The notes under the pieces are model-generated. The model had not been told where the DNA came from, did no database searches, and worked only from the letters and a program-made list of their open reading frames with translations. From Asaia bogorensis (GTDB taxonomy: Bacteria; Pseudomonadota; Alphaproteobacteria; Reyranellales; Reyranellaceae), in the NCBI GenBank assembly GCA_945889625.1, contig CAMDCE010000015.1:25928-89927 (forward strand): 64,000 nt of DNA, read 5' to 3'. Position 1 is the first letter of the stretch, and the number at the start of each line of letters is the position of its first letter. Shown in pieces: positions 49,541-58,949 of the stretch. The translations under genes and the position numbers were made by a program.

Positions 49541-52225
49541 TCATCCAGGCAACCTTTCGTCGAGAACTTTCATGAGGCGCAGGTCGGTATTGCCGGCAGC
49601 TCCACCCTCGCGCTTGAAGCCCAGCCGCTTGGCCAGCTCGAGCATCTTGCGGTTCTCGCGCAGCACCTGGCCGACCACGCGCTTGATGCCGCGCGTCCTG
49701 GCATAGGCCAGCACATGACGCAGCAGCAGCTCGCCATAGCCCCGCCGCTGGCGCTCTGACGCCACGACGAGGGCGAACTCGGCCTGCTCGAAGTCCGGAT
49801 CGGCGGCCAGCCGGCCGACGCCCAGCAGGGCTTCACCGTCGAGCAACAGGAACGCCATCTCGCGGTCGTAGTCGATCTGGGTCAGCCGCGCGGCCATCTC
49901 GTGGCTGAGTTCGCGCATTGGGCCGAAGAAGCGCAGACGGATGTCCTCCGCCGAGAGGTTGCGAGTGAAAGCATTCAACAGGTCCTCATCCTCCGGCCGG
50001 ATCGGCCGCAGCCGAAGTCGCTCCTCGCCATGCTGGACCTCGGCCGCGAGCTCGGACGGATAGGGCCGGATGGCAAAGCGCGCCGCCCGCTCCTGCCCTG
50101 CCGGCTTGCGCACGACGATACGGGCGTCGAGCGCGACTACACCAGCGGCATCGACGAGCAGCGGATTGATGTCGAGCTCGGCGATCTCGTCGACGTCGGC
50201 GATGAGCTGCGACAGCCTCACCATGGCCTCGGCGACGGCGCCGCGCGCCGCCGGGGCCCGGTCGCGATAGCCGCGCAACAGGCGATCCACCCGCGTCCGG
50301 CTGAGCACGTCCTCCGCCAGCACGAGATCGAGCGGCGGCAAGGCCAGTGCCTTGTCGTCGATCACCTCGGCTGCGACGCCGCCGTGGCCGACCATCAGGA
50401 TCGGGCCGAACACCGCATCCTCGGCGGCGCCCAGGATCAGTTCGGTGGCGTGCGGCCGCTTGATCATCGGCTGGACCACGAAGCCGTCGATCCGCGCCTT
50501 GGGCGCCTGCACCAGCGCCTTGCCGGTCATGGTGCGCACGGCGTCGACCACGGCCTCCTCCGACAACAGATCGAGCGCCACGCCGCCGACATCCGACTTG
50601 TGCGTGATCTGGCGCGACAGGATCTTCACGGCAACGGGAAAGCCGATGCGGGTCGCGGCATGTGCCGCCTCGCTGGCGTCGAGCACGATTTCGGTGGGCA
50701 CCACGGGAATGCCGTAGGCCGCCAACACGCGCTTGGCCTCGGGCTCGGTCAGCACCTGCCGCTTCTCGGCGAGCGCCCCGTTTACTATGGCGCGCACGAG
50801 ATGGGTGTCGGAGCGGGCCTCGGGGATCGAGGGTGGCGTCCGCTGCAGGGCGCGCTGGCCGCGGCGATAGGCGATGACGTGCATGAAGCCGCGCACCGCG
50901 CGCAGCGGCGTGTCGTAGGCCGCAATCCCCGCGTCGTGCAGCACGCGGCGCCCGGCTTCGGCCTGCGGCCCACCGATCCAGCAGCCGATCACCGGCACGA
51001 CCTTCCTGCCCGCCGCACCGACGATGGCGCGCGCCGCTTCTTCCGGCGATGCCAGCGCCGTCGGCACGTTCATCGCCAGCACGGCTCCGACGCTGCGATC
51101 GTCGGCCAGGGCATCGAGGGCGGCGGCATAGCGCGCGCCGTCGGCGTCGCCCACGATGTCGACCGGATTGGCGCGCGACCAGATGGGCGGCAGCAACTTA
51201 TCGAGCTGGGTGATCGTCTTGGGCAAGAGCGTGGCGAGCTCGCCGCCTTCGTCGATCAAGAGGTCGGTGGCCACGATGCCGACGCCGCCGCCGTTGGTCA
51301 GTATCGCCAGCCGCTCGTTGCGCGGCGTGATGGCATGACCCAGCGTCTCGGCGGCATCGAACAGTTCGCCGAGCCCGGTGACTCGCACCAGGCCGGCGCG
51401 GGCGAAGGCGGCATCGTAGACGGCGGCCGATCCTGCCATCGAGCCGGTGTGCGAGGCCGCGGCCTTTGCCGCCGCGGCATGCCGGCCGCCCTTGAGCACG
51501 ATCACAGGTTTCAGTCGCGCAATGCCGCGTGCCGCCGACATGAATTTGCGCGCCTGGGTGATGCCCTCGACATACATCAGGATGGCGCGGGTATCGTTGT
51601 CGCGCGCCAGCATGTCGAGCATGTCCCCGAAATCGATATCGGCCATGTCGCCCATCGAGACCAGGTGCGAAAAGCCGAGGCCTTGCGCGGCACCCCAGTC
51701 GGCAAGGGCGGCCAGCACCGCACCCGACTGGGCGATCGCAGCGATCCGCCCGGCCTTGAGATTGCCCGGACCGAAGGTCGCATTGAGCCCCAGGCCAGGG
51801 GCAGCGTAGCCGATGCAATTGGGACCGAGCATGCGCAGCAGGTTCGGTTGGGCCGCCCGCAGCAGGCGCTTGTGCCAGCGGGCGTTGACCTCGCGCGCAT
51901 CGGCGCCGGTTCCCGGTCCGCTGCTGATCACCACCGCGGCCTTGGTGCCGCGCCTGCCAAGCTCAACGATCAGGCTGGGCACCGTGTCGGCCGGCGTCAT
52001 GACCACGGCGAGATCGGCCGGCGCCGGCAGCTCGGAAAGGCGGCGCAGCACGGGACGGCCGGCAATCGCACCGCCCTTGAGGTTCACCAGATGGATGTCA
52101 CCCTTGAAGCCGCCGGCCAGGAGGTTGCGTGTCACCGCCGCGCCGACCGAGCCGGCGCGCTCGCTGGCGCCGATGGCGACGACCGACTTCGGCGCGATCA
52201 GTTTATCGAGGTTGCGGGTGGACAT
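49541..52225 (-). CDS. ADP-forming acyl-CoA ligase fused to GNAT acetyltransferase
   Basis: Fusion of 894 aa from the ATG at 52225. Order: CoA-binding Rossmann domain (APKSVVAIGASERAGSVG), succinyl-CoA-ligase-like domain with SHTGSMAGSAAVYDAAF, ATP-grasp domain (about 480-690) and C-terminal GNAT (GYGELLLRHVLAYARTRGIKRV). This is the Pat/PatZ/YfiQ architecture for protein lysine acetylation. The His in SHTGS, the phosphohistidine of active acetate-CoA ligases that Salmonella Pat lacks, is present, so ligase activity may persist. Confidence 0.92.
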   Translation of the reverse strand: MSTRNLDKLIAPKSVVAIGASERAGSVGAAVTRNLLAGGFKGDIHLVNLKGGAIAGRPVLRRLSELPAPADLAVVMTPADTVPSLIVELGRRGTKAAVVISSGPGTGADAREVNARWHKRLLRAAQPNLLRMLGPNCIGYAAPGLGLNATFGPGNLKAGRIAAIAQSGAVLAALADWGAAQGLGFSHLVSMGDMADIDFGDMLDMLARDNDTRAILMYVEGITQARKFMSAARGIARLKPVIVLKGGRHAAAAKAAASHTGSMAGSAAVYDAAFARAGLVRVTGLGELFDAAETLGHAITPRNERLAILTNGGGVGIVATDLLIDEGGELATLLPKTITQLDKLLPPIWSRANPVDIVGDADGARYAAALDALADDRSVGAVLAMNVPTALASPEEAARAIVGAAGRKVVPVIGCWIGGPQAEAGRRVLHDAGIAAYDTPLRAVRGFMHVIAYRRGQRALQRTPPSIPEARSDTHLVRAIVNGALAEKRQVLTEPEAKRVLAAYGIPVVPTEIVLDASEAAHAATRIGFPVAVKILSRQITHKSDVGGVALDLLSEEAVVDAVRTMTGKALVQAPKARIDGFVVQPMIKRPHATELILGAAEDAVFGPILMVGHGGVAAEVIDDKALALPPLDLVLAEDVLSRTRVDRLLRGYRDRAPAARGAVAEAMVRLSQLIADVDEIAELDINPLLVDAAGVVALDARIVVRKPAGQERAARFAIRPYPSELAAEVQHGEERLRLRPIRPEDEDLLNAFTRNLSAEDIRLRFFGPMRELSHEMAARLTQIDYDREMAFLLLDGEALLGVGRLAADPDFEQAEFALVVASERQRRGYGELLLRHVLAYARTRGIKRVVGQVLRENRKMLELAKRLGFKREGGAAGNTDLRLMKVLDERLPG

Positions 52226-52261
52226 GGCTTCGTTCCATCGCCGACAATATGAGTCGAAGCC

Positions 52262-52813
52262 ATGACAGCGAACGCGAATGTGAACAAGGACGAAGCCGTC
52301 GCAGTCGAGTTGCGCCTCGACCGACTGGCGCGCCTGTACAATTCCCTCGACCCCGCGCCCTTCAACGAAAAGGAGCTCGATACAGCGGCTGACGATTACA
52401 TCGTCGGCTCGGCCCAAGACCTCGCCGGCAAGCCGATGCGGCTCGTCATCCTGCTGTCTGAACCGGAGCTGACAGCGACGCGGGTGGCCGATATCTCGGC
52501 GTCGATCCACAATCACTTTGCCTTGCGCGCGCAAGTCGAGCGCAAACGCCTGCATTCGGAATTGCGCCGCGGCAGAAGCAGCCTGCTGATCGGTGTCGCC
52601 TTCCTGATTGCCTGCCTGATCGTTCGCGAACTCCCGCTACTGCCCGAAACGCCGGTCGGCCGCATCCTGCGCGAAGGCCTGCTGATCGTCGGCTGGGTGG
52701 CGATGTGGGGACCGCTTGAGATATTCCTGTATGGCTGGTGGCCGATCGTCGGGCGGCGGCGACTGTTCGATCGCCTTGCAGGAATTGAGGTGGAGGTCCG
52801 TCCGCTCAAATGA
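52262..52813 (+). CDS. Hypothetical membrane protein
   Basis: 183 aa, starting 36 nt from the divergent ligase-GNAT gene. A charged N-terminal half (SLDPAPFNEKELDTAADDYIVGSA is a recognisable opening) is followed by RGRSSLLIGVAFLIACLIV and a second hydrophobic stretch near 138-158, giving two TM segments. No domain was recognised; it resembles conserved two-TM proteins of rhizobia. Its last 8 nt overlap the EamA gene on the other strand. Confidence 0.75.
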   Translation: MTANANVNKDEAVAVELRLDRLARLYNSLDPAPFNEKELDTAADDYIVGSAQDLAGKPMRLVILLSEPELTATRVADISASIHNHFALRAQVERKRLHSELRRGRSSLLIGVAFLIACLIVRELPLLPETPVGRILREGLLIVGWVAMWGPLEIFLYGWWPIVGRRRLFDRLAGIEVEVRPLK

Positions 52814-53690
52814 GCTGCGGCCCGTTCATCAAGACCAGCCCGATCACGATCACGAACGCCGCAGCGACACGTCGCACGCCGAACGGCTCGCCCAGCAGCA
52901 ATGTCCCCATCAGCGCACCGAACAGCACCGATGTCTCACGAAGGGCGGCAATATGCGCCATCGGTCCCAGGACCAGCGCATAGATGGCAATGCCGTAGCC
53001 GGTGTTGGCGATGACGCCGCCGGTCACGCCGCGCCACCAGGTTCGCCTGAGATGCGCCCACACCGTCTTGGGGCGCAGCACGATCGCCAGCACCAGCAGC
53101 CATGGCCCTTCTATGACGCACAGCCAGGCGATGTAGGAAAGGCGATGCGCCATGTCCGGACCGGCGGCGCGCACGCCCAGCCCGTCGGCGATGATGTAGG
53201 CGGCGATCGTGATTCCGGTGAGCACGGCAAACAGGGTGGCCAACCCGTGCCGCGCGCCCGGTCGCGGCACCACGGCCTTGAGCGGCATCGCGAGCGCAAT
53301 CAGGCCAATGCTCAACAGCAGGACGCCCGCCATGTCCTGCGCGCGCAAATGCTCGCCGATGAACTGACCCGATACCAGCGCGACCAGGAGCGGTCCCAGC
53401 CCGCGCGCGATGGGATAGGTATGGCTGAGATCGCCGTAGGAATAGGCCTTCAGCAGAAAGGTGTAGTAGGCTACGTGGATCAGCACCGACGCGATCAGGT
53501 ATTTCCATGCCGCCGGCTCCATCGCGGGCAGGAACGGTACGGCGCACAGCCCCATCACGGTGCCAGTGGTCATGATCACGCCGAAGGTCGCCAGTCGGTC
53601 CGACTGGTCGGACTTCAGAATGGCATTCCAGCTCGCATGCATGAGGGCTGCTGCAAGCAGCAGCCCGACGATGAGGGGTTCGACGACCAT
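52806..53690 (-). CDS. EamA/DMT-family transporter
   Basis: Drug/metabolite exporter, 294 aa, with about ten TM helices in two EamA repeats (YTFLLKAYSYGDLSHTYPIARGLGPLLVAL and the second repeat ending FVIVIGLVLMNG). Substrate unknown. It lies 13 nt upstream of the periplasmic hypothetical gene on the same strand. Confidence 0.92.
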   Translation of the reverse strand: MVVEPLIVGLLLAAALMHASWNAILKSDQSDRLATFGVIMTTGTVMGLCAVPFLPAMEPAAWKYLIASVLIHVAYYTFLLKAYSYGDLSHTYPIARGLGPLLVALVSGQFIGEHLRAQDMAGVLLLSIGLIALAMPLKAVVPRPGARHGLATLFAVLTGITIAAYIIADGLGVRAAGPDMAHRLSYIAWLCVIEGPWLLVLAIVLRPKTVWAHLRRTWWRGVTGGVIANTGYGIAIYALVLGPMAHIAALRETSVLFGALMGTLLLGEPFGVRRVAAAFVIVIGLVLMNGPQLI

Positions 53691-53703
53691 CGCGGCGGCA
53701 GGA

Positions 53704-54435
53704 TCAGGGGCGCGGCTTGTAGTCCGAGTATTTGACGGTCACGCGCACATGCACGGTGTCATCGCCGATCTTGGCGTCCTCGTCGGCCCGCAACTGGATT
53801 GGAAACCAGTTCTCGCCGCCAACTTCCGCGCGCTGCTCCTCGAAGCGCATCGGCGCGACCGGAAAGGCGCTGCTGCGGCCGCAGATCTTGACGATGGCAT
53901 TGTCGGTCTCGCGCACCCAGGCACGCCCCTGGAAGGCGCGCGCCGACGACTGGTCCGTACGCGGCAGAACATCGAACACGCTGGCATTGAGATCGCCCAT
54001 CTTCTGGCGTCCGGCATAGACGATGTCGCGGTCGGCCAGCTTGTCGCCCGTCAGCGCGAAAAGAAGCGGGTCGCCGAAGCCGTTGATGTCCTTGTCCGAG
54101 AGCTTCAGGCGCGTGAGCGTATTGGTCGGCCCGTCGATCACGTTCGCCCGGCGCACGCCCTTGTCGTCGAAGGTGAAGGTCGTGACCTGGCGGAACTCGC
54201 CGTCCACCGCATCGCCCTGCAGAGTCTGCACAGTGACATCCATGGTGTAGCTGTAGGTCGCCAACGCCTTGGCAAAAAGCTGCTCTTTGGCGGCAACCTC
54301 ACGCACGAAATCCATCGGGCCCAGGCGTGAATCGGCGGTTCTGTCGATCGGCTCCATACCTGCGCTGCAACGGACTTGGGCGAGGGATGGTCCGGCAAGC
54401 AGCAAGGCGGCAAGGAAGGAGATAGCCTGTTTCAT
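53704..54435 (-). CDS. Hypothetical secreted protein
   Basis: 243 aa with a Sec signal peptide (MKQAISFLAALLLAGPSLAQ). The mature part is mainly beta-strand-like (SYTMDVTVQTLQG, FRQVTTFTFDDKG, WFPIQLRADEDAKIGDDTVHVRVTVKYSDYK) and may have a LolA-like or outer-membrane-sorting fold, but I did not recognise the family with certainty. It ends the accessory region next to trpG, divergent with an 83-nt gap. Confidence 0.7.
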   Translation of the reverse strand: MKQAISFLAALLLAGPSLAQVRCSAGMEPIDRTADSRLGPMDFVREVAAKEQLFAKALATYSYTMDVTVQTLQGDAVDGEFRQVTTFTFDDKGVRRANVIDGPTNTLTRLKLSDKDINGFGDPLLFALTGDKLADRDIVYAGRQKMGDLNASVFDVLPRTDQSSARAFQGRAWVRETDNAIVKICGRSSAFPVAPMRFEEQRAEVGGENWFPIQLRADEDAKIGDDTVHVRVTVKYSDYKPRP

Positions 54436-54518
54436 GAGCGACCTTATAGCCTGCCCGCGGGGTTTGTTCCGGCCGGCATTTCCCCTACATTAACGCAATC
54501 GAAAGGGTTTGGTCGAAC

Positions 54519-55121
54519 GTGCTTCTTCTGATCGATAACTACGACAGCTTCACCTACAACCTCGTCCATTTCCTGGGCGATCTCGGGGCGCGATGCGTCG
54601 TGCACCGCAACGACCAGATCACGGTCGACGCGGCGATGGCGCTGAAGCCCGACGCCATCGTGCTGTCGCCCGGTCCCTGCACGCCCAACGAGGCCGGCAT
54701 CTGCATGGACCTGATCAAGGCGGCCGCCAAGGCGCAACTGCCGCTGCTCGGTGTCTGCCTCGGCCATCAGGCGATCGGCCAGGTGTTCGGCGGCAAGGTC
54801 GTGCGCGCGCCCAAGCCCATGCACGGCAAGCTGTCGGGCATCCGGCACAAAGGCCAGAGCGTGTTCGAGGACGTGCCCTCGCCCTTCGAGGCGACACGCT
54901 ATCATTCGCTGATCGTCGATCGTGCCGGCTTCCCCAAGGATCTCGAGGTCACCGCCGAGACCGGCGACATCGTCATGGGGCTGCGCCACAAGACCCTGCC
55001 GATCCACGGCGTGCAGTTCCATCCCGAGAGCATCGCCTCGCAGCACGGCCACAAGATCCTCGAGAACTTCCTGAAAATCGCCGGCGAGCATCCGTCGCAA
55101 CAGAAGAAGAAGGCGGCCTGA
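54519..55121 (+). CDS. trpG: Anthranilate synthase component II (glutamine amidotransferase)
   Basis: Supplies ammonia to TrpE; 200 aa, GTG start. Class I amidotransferase motifs are [14 protein letters not shown], the nucleophile in [23 protein letters not shown] and the His-Glu pair in GVQFHPES. It may also serve PabB. It is separated from trpE by 24 kb and from trpD by a binding-protein gene and a small HMA gene. The downstream sequence is a very strong hairpin. Confidence 0.96.
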   Translation: MLLLIDNYDSFTYNLVHFLGDLGARCVVHRNDQITVDAAMALKPDAIVLSPGPCTPNEAGICMDLIKAAAKAQLPLLGVCLGHQAIGQVFGGKVVRAPKPMHGKLSGIRHKGQSVFEDVPSPFEATRYHSLIVDRAGFPKDLEVTAETGDIVMGLRHKTLPIHGVQFHPESIASQHGHKILENFLKIAGEHPSQQKKKAA

Positions 55122-55138
55122 GCCTGTCCCGCAACCGT

Positions 55139-55210
55139 TGTCATCCCGAGCGAAGCGAGGGATCCTTGATCAAACGCCGCCAAGGATCCCTCGCTTCGCT
55201 CGGGATGACA
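55139..55210. repeat. Perfect 30-bp inverted repeat upstream of the Bug gene
   Basis: Arms 55139-55168 (TGTCATCCCGAGCGAAGCGA...) and 55181-55210 are exact reverse complements by my reading, with a 12-nt loop. It starts 17 nt after the trpG stop and ends 9 nt before the Bug ATG, leaving no room for a promoter or ribosome binding site between. The arm family is also present at 36048-36141. A terminator for trpG is possible. Confidence 0.85.
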
Positions 55211-55219
55211 CCCTTGTCG

Positions 55220-56182
55220 ATGCGACGTTCCCTCCTCGCTTCGCTTGCCGCTGTCGCGTGTGCTGGATCGTCCGCGCGCGCCCAGAGCTACCCCACCAAG
55301 CCGGTCAAGATCATCGTGCCCTTCCCGGCCGGCCAGTCGACCGACGTCCTGGCGCGCGTGATGGCCGACCAGCTCACCAAGGCGTTCGGCCGGCAGGTGA
55401 TCGTCGAGAACCGGCCGGGCGCGGCCGGCAGCATCGGAGCCGACACTGCGGCCAAGTCGGCACCCGACGGCTACACGCTCCTGATGGTGACCATCTCCAC
55501 CCACGGCATCTCGCCCGCGATCTATCCCAAGCTGCCCTACGATCCGCAGAAGGATTTTGCGCCGATCGCCAACATAGCGCTGACGCCGCAGGTGCTGATG
55601 GCCAGCCTCAAGAGCGGCATTGCCTCGGTGCCGGAGCTGATCGCCAAGGCCAAGGCGGGCGGCGACCTCAACTTCGGCACCTCGGGTAACGGTTCGGCGA
55701 GCCATCTCGCAGTCGAGATGCTGAAGAGCGCCGCCGGCATCAAGCTCACGCACATTCCCTTCAAGGGCAACGCCGAGGCCCAGTTCGCCTTGCAGGCCGG
55801 CGACATCCAGCTGCTGTCCGACGCCATTCCCGGCGCTGTCGGTCCGATCAAGGCCGGCAAGGCGAAGGGACTCGGCATCGCCGACATCAGGCGCTCGCCC
55901 TTCCTGCCCGACCTGCCGACCATCGCCGAGCAGGGTGTTCAGGGCGTCGTGGCCGTCGGCTGGATCGGACTATCGGCACCGGCCGGCACGCCCGAGCCGA
56001 TCCTCGACAGGGTGAGTGCAGAGGTGATGAGGATCCTCAAGGAGCCCGAGGTGCTGGAGAAGCTCAGGGGTCTCGCCTTTGTGCCGGCCAAGGAATCGCG
56101 GCAGGAGTTCAAGGCCTACATCGCCCTCGAGAACATCAAGTGGCGCAAGATCGCCCAGGATGCCGGCGTGAAGATTGAGTGA
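55220..56182 (+). CDS. Bug/TctC-family substrate-binding protein
   Basis: Tripartite tricarboxylate transporter-type binding protein, 320 aa from the ATG at 55220, with a signal peptide (MRRSLLASLAAVACAGSSARA). Family motifs: YPTKPVKIIVPFPAGQSTDVLAR, VENRPGAAGSIGA, SAPDGYTLLM and PTIAEQGV. No TctA/TctB membrane genes are adjacent, so it is an orphan binder of an unknown carboxylate. It interrupts the trpG-trpD order and is bracketed by palindromic repeats. Confidence 0.94.
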   Translation: MRRSLLASLAAVACAGSSARAQSYPTKPVKIIVPFPAGQSTDVLARVMADQLTKAFGRQVIVENRPGAAGSIGADTAAKSAPDGYTLLMVTISTHGISPAIYPKLPYDPQKDFAPIANIALTPQVLMASLKSGIASVPELIAKAKAGGDLNFGTSGNGSASHLAVEMLKSAAGIKLTHIPFKGNAEAQFALQAGDIQLLSDAIPGAVGPIKAGKAKGLGIADIRRSPFLPDLPTIAEQGVQGVVAVGWIGLSAPAGTPEPILDRVSAEVMRILKEPEVLEKLRGLAFVPAKESRQEFKAYIALENIKWRKIAQDAGVKIE

Positions 56183-56189
56183 ACGCGAC

Positions 56190-56316
56190 CCTCATCCAGA
56201 GGAGCGGCCGCAGGCCGCGTCTCGAAGGGTGGGACCAGTCTTGGTGTTGCCATGCTTCGAGACGCCTGTGCGCGGGGTTTACCCCGCGCCAATCGCGCGG
56301 CTCCTCGGCATAAGGC
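56190..56316. repeat. REP-like inverted pair after the Bug gene
   Basis: Left unit 56190-56228 (CCTCATCCAGAGGAGCGG...GTCTCGAAGG) and right unit 56254-56316 (GCTTCGAGACGCC...CTCGGCATAAGG) belong to the same family as 34902-35002 but with the orientation of the two units swapped. The right unit contains an extra GCGCGGGGTTTACCCCGCGC hairpin. Immediately after it an AT-rich stretch (56316-56365) precedes the HMA stop. Confidence 0.75.
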
Positions 56317-56368
56317 AACTATAAAAATGGATAGTTTTTCCAAATAGTTAGAAGGCAAACCTAAACTG

Positions 56369-56569
56369 CTATCCGGCCACGCCAAAGCCGGCGCGCTGGA
56401 TCGCCCGGGTGATCGCCGGAACGTCGGCGTCGGCCGGAAGACGCAGTTCGCCGCTCTTGAGATCGAGGGAAATCGGCGCCGTGCCGGCGCCGGTGGCGGC
56501 ACGCGTGACGGCCTTTACGCAGCCATCGCAGTCCATGCCAGTGACCTTGAGGATGAGTTCTTGAGCCAT
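56369..56569 (-). CDS. Heavy-metal-associated (HMA) domain protein
   Basis: Stand-alone 66-aa copper-chaperone-like domain: LILKVTGMDCDGCVKAVTRAA carries the metal-binding CxxC (GMDCDGC), and the rest follows the beta-alpha-beta HMA pattern ending IQRAGFGVAG. It could deliver Cu(I) or bind another soft metal. No CopA ATPase is adjacent. It is on the minus strand between the Bug gene and trpD. Confidence 0.83.
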   Translation of the reverse strand: MAQELILKVTGMDCDGCVKAVTRAATGAGTAPISLDLKSGELRLPADADVPAITRAIQRAGFGVAG

Positions 56570-56632
56570 GTGATATAGCTACCCGCCCTGCGGCCCGGCC
56601 GACAAGGGGCAAAACTACCGCACGGGGTCTTG

Positions 56633-57670
56633 GTGAGCGGCGATATCGACGATTTTCGCAGTCTTTTGGCGAAGGTGGGCAACGGCGATTCCCTGGGAAT
56701 CGACGAGGCGGAGCGTGCCTTCGACATCATGACTAGCGGCAACGCCACGCCGGCACAGATGGGCGCCTTCCTGATGGGGCTGAAGGTGCGCGGCGAGACG
56801 GCCGAGGAGCTGGCCGGCGGCGCTCGCGCGTTGCGCGCCAAGGTTCTCCGCGTCAAGGCGCCGGCGGGCACCATGGACATTGTCGGCACCGGCGGCGACC
56901 ACCACGGCACCTACAACGTCTCGTCCTGCTCAGCATTCGTCGTTGCTGGCGCGGGCGTTCCCGTCGCCAAGCACGGCAACCGCGCCTTCACCTCCAAGTC
57001 CGGCGCGGCCGATGTGCTGGCCGCCCTCGGCATCGGCCTCGAACTGCCGATCGAGACGCTGGAGAAGGCGCTGGTCGAAGCCAATATCTGTTTCCTGATG
57101 GCGCCGCGCCATCACAGCGCCATGCGCAATGTCGCCGGCCCACGAGTCGAGCTTGCGCCGTCACGCACGATTTTCAACCTGCTCGGGCCGATGTCGAACC
57201 CTGCACTCGTCAAGCGCCAGCTCGTGGGCGTGTTCGACCGCCGCTGGCTCAGGCCTGTCGCCCAGGCGCTCGGCCAGCTGGGGCTGGAACGCGCCCTGGT
57301 CGTGCATGGCCAGGACGGCATGGACGAGCTCACCACGACGACCAAGAGCTGGGCGGCCTCGCTCGACGCCTCCGTCGATGGGGGCAAGGTGAGCGAAATC
57401 GAGATCGCCCCGGAGGAAATCGGTGTGAAGCGCGCCACTCTGCTCGCGCTCAAGGGCGGCGACGCGGTCCACAATGCCGAGGCGATCAAGAAGGTGCTGG
57501 CGGGCGAGAAGAGCGCCTTTCGCGATATTGTGCTGCTGAACAGCGCCGCGGCGCTGATGGTGTCCGGCAAGGCCATGGATTTGAAGGAAGGCGCGGCCCT
57601 CGCCGCCCACTCGATCGATGGCGGCAAAGCGGCCGCCGCGCTGGCAACGCTGCAAAGGATCTGCGCATGA
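56633..57670 (+). CDS. trpD: Anthranilate phosphoribosyltransferase
   Basis: Transfers phosphoribose to anthranilate in tryptophan synthesis; about 345 aa. GTG at 56633 or TTG at 56630 start it. The PRPP-binding [14 protein letters not shown], the [21 protein letters not shown] segment, [13 protein letters not shown] and [10 protein letters not shown] are intact. Its stop overlaps the trpC start (ATGA), so trpDC-moaC is one coupled unit. Confidence 0.97.
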   Translation: MSGDIDDFRSLLAKVGNGDSLGIDEAERAFDIMTSGNATPAQMGAFLMGLKVRGETAEELAGGARALRAKVLRVKAPAGTMDIVGTGGDHHGTYNVSSCSAFVVAGAGVPVAKHGNRAFTSKSGAADVLAALGIGLELPIETLEKALVEANICFLMAPRHHSAMRNVAGPRVELAPSRTIFNLLGPMSNPALVKRQLVGVFDRRWLRPVAQALGQLGLERALVVHGQDGMDELTTTTKSWAASLDASVDGGKVSEIEIAPEEIGVKRATLLALKGGDAVHNAEAIKKVLAGEKSAFRDIVLLNSAAALMVSGKAMDLKEGAALAAHSIDGGKAAAALATLQRICA

Positions 57671-58470
57671 GCGGCGACACACTGGACAAGATCGTCGCCG
57701 ACAAGCGACGGCACGTCGCCGGCCGCATCTCGCAGCGGCCGCTGCGCATGGTCGAAGCCCTGGCGCGCGACACCGATTCGCCGCGCGGATTTGCCAAGGC
57801 GCTCAAGGCTGCCATCGCGGCGGGCCACTACGGTCTGATCGCCGAGATCAAGAAGGCCTCGCCCAGCAAGGGCCTAATCCGGCCGGACTTCGATCCGCCA
57901 TCGCTCGCCCGCGCCTACGAACGCGGCGGCGCCACCTGCCTGTCGGTGCTGACCGACGGCCCCTACTTCCAGGGCAAGGACGAGTTCCTGACCCAGGCCC
58001 GAGCCGCGACCAAGCTGCCTGTGTTGCGCAAGGATTTCACGATCGACCCCTACCAGGTGCCGGAGGCGCGGGCGCTCGGCGCCGACTGCATCCTGCTGAT
58101 CATGGCCTGCCTCGACGACCGCCTGGCAGCAGAACTCGCCAAGCTCGCGCGCAAATGGGGCATGGACGTGCTGGTCGAAGTGCATGACGCGGCAGAACTC
58201 GAGCGCGCGCTCAAGGTCGACAGCGACCTGATCGGCGTCAACAACCGCAACCTCAAGACGCTGGCCGTCGATCTCGCCGTCACCGAGCAGCTGGCGCCCA
58301 AGGTGCCGAAGGACCGCGTCGTGGTGGCCGAAAGCGGTCTCGGATCGCCGGCCGACCTCGCGCGCATGGCCAAGGTCGGCGCCTCGGCCTTCCTGATCGG
58401 CGAAAGCTTCATGCGCCAGCCCGACGTCGAGGCCGCCGTCCGCGCGCTGCTGATGCGGCAGGCCGCATGA
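57667..58470 (+). CDS. trpC: Indole-3-glycerol phosphate synthase
   Basis: Ring closure to indole-3-glycerol phosphate; 267 aa, single-domain Trp[49 protein letters not shown] and [13 protein letters not shown] carry the catalytic Glu, Lys and phosphate-binding residues. It overlaps trpD and moaC by 4 nt each. Confidence 0.98.
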   Translation: MSGDTLDKIVADKRRHVAGRISQRPLRMVEALARDTDSPRGFAKALKAAIAAGHYGLIAEIKKASPSKGLIRPDFDPPSLARAYERGGATCLSVLTDGPYFQGKDEFLTQARAATKLPVLRKDFTIDPYQVPEARALGADCILLIMACLDDRLAAELAKLARKWGMDVLVEVHDAAELERALKVDSDLIGVNNRNLKTLAVDLAVTEQLAPKVPKDRVVVAESGLGSPADLARMAKVGASAFLIGESFMRQPDVEAAVRALLMRQAA

Positions 58471-58949
58471 GAGCCAAGAAACTCACGCACTTCGACGCTT
58501 CCGGCAACGCCCGCATGGTCGACGTCGCGGCCAAGGACGTGACCGAACGGGTCGCCGTCGCGCGGGCCACCGTCACCATGCAGGCCGCGACGCTCAAGCT
58601 CATCCAGACGAAGAAGGCCGCCAAGGGCGACGTGCTGGCGGTGGCGCAGCTCGCCGGCATCATGGCGGCCAAGAAGACGCCCGAGCTGATCCCGCTTTGC
58701 CATCCGCTGTCACTTTCGTCGGTCGACGTGAAACTCACGGTCGACGCCAAACGCAATGCCGTCGATATCGAGGCCACCTGCAAGTTGAAGGGCCGTACCG
58801 GCGTCGAAATGGAAGCGCTGACCGCCGCCTCTGTTGCAGCGCTCACCGTCTACGACATGTGCAAGGCGGTCGACCGCGGCATGGTGATTTCCGACGTGAA
58901 GCTCCTGCACAAGTCGGGCGGCAAGTCCGGCACCTTCGATGCCCGCTGA
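58467..58949 (+). CDS. moaC: Cyclic pyranopterin monophosphate synthase MoaC
   Basis: Molybdenum cofactor biosynthesis step 1 partner of MoaA; 160 aa. [41 protein letters not shown] and [28 protein letters not shown] are diagnostic. The moeA ATG lies inside the last 11 nt of this gene. The trpC-moaC-moeA-lexA order is a known alphaproteobacterial arrangement. Confidence 0.98.
   Translation: MRAKKLTHFDASGNARMVDVAAKDVTERVAVARATVTMQAATLKLIQTKKAAKGDVLAVAQLAGIMAAKKTPELIPLCHPLSLSSVDVKLTVDAKRNAVDIEATCKLKGRTGVEMEALTAASVAALTVYDMCKAVDRGMVISDVKLLHKSGGKSGTFDAR

Noticed and set aside
49901..52252. 783-codon plus-strand frame
   Set aside because: Antisense to the ligase-GNAT fusion, whose domains are clear; the plus-strand product resembles low-complexity shadow sequence.
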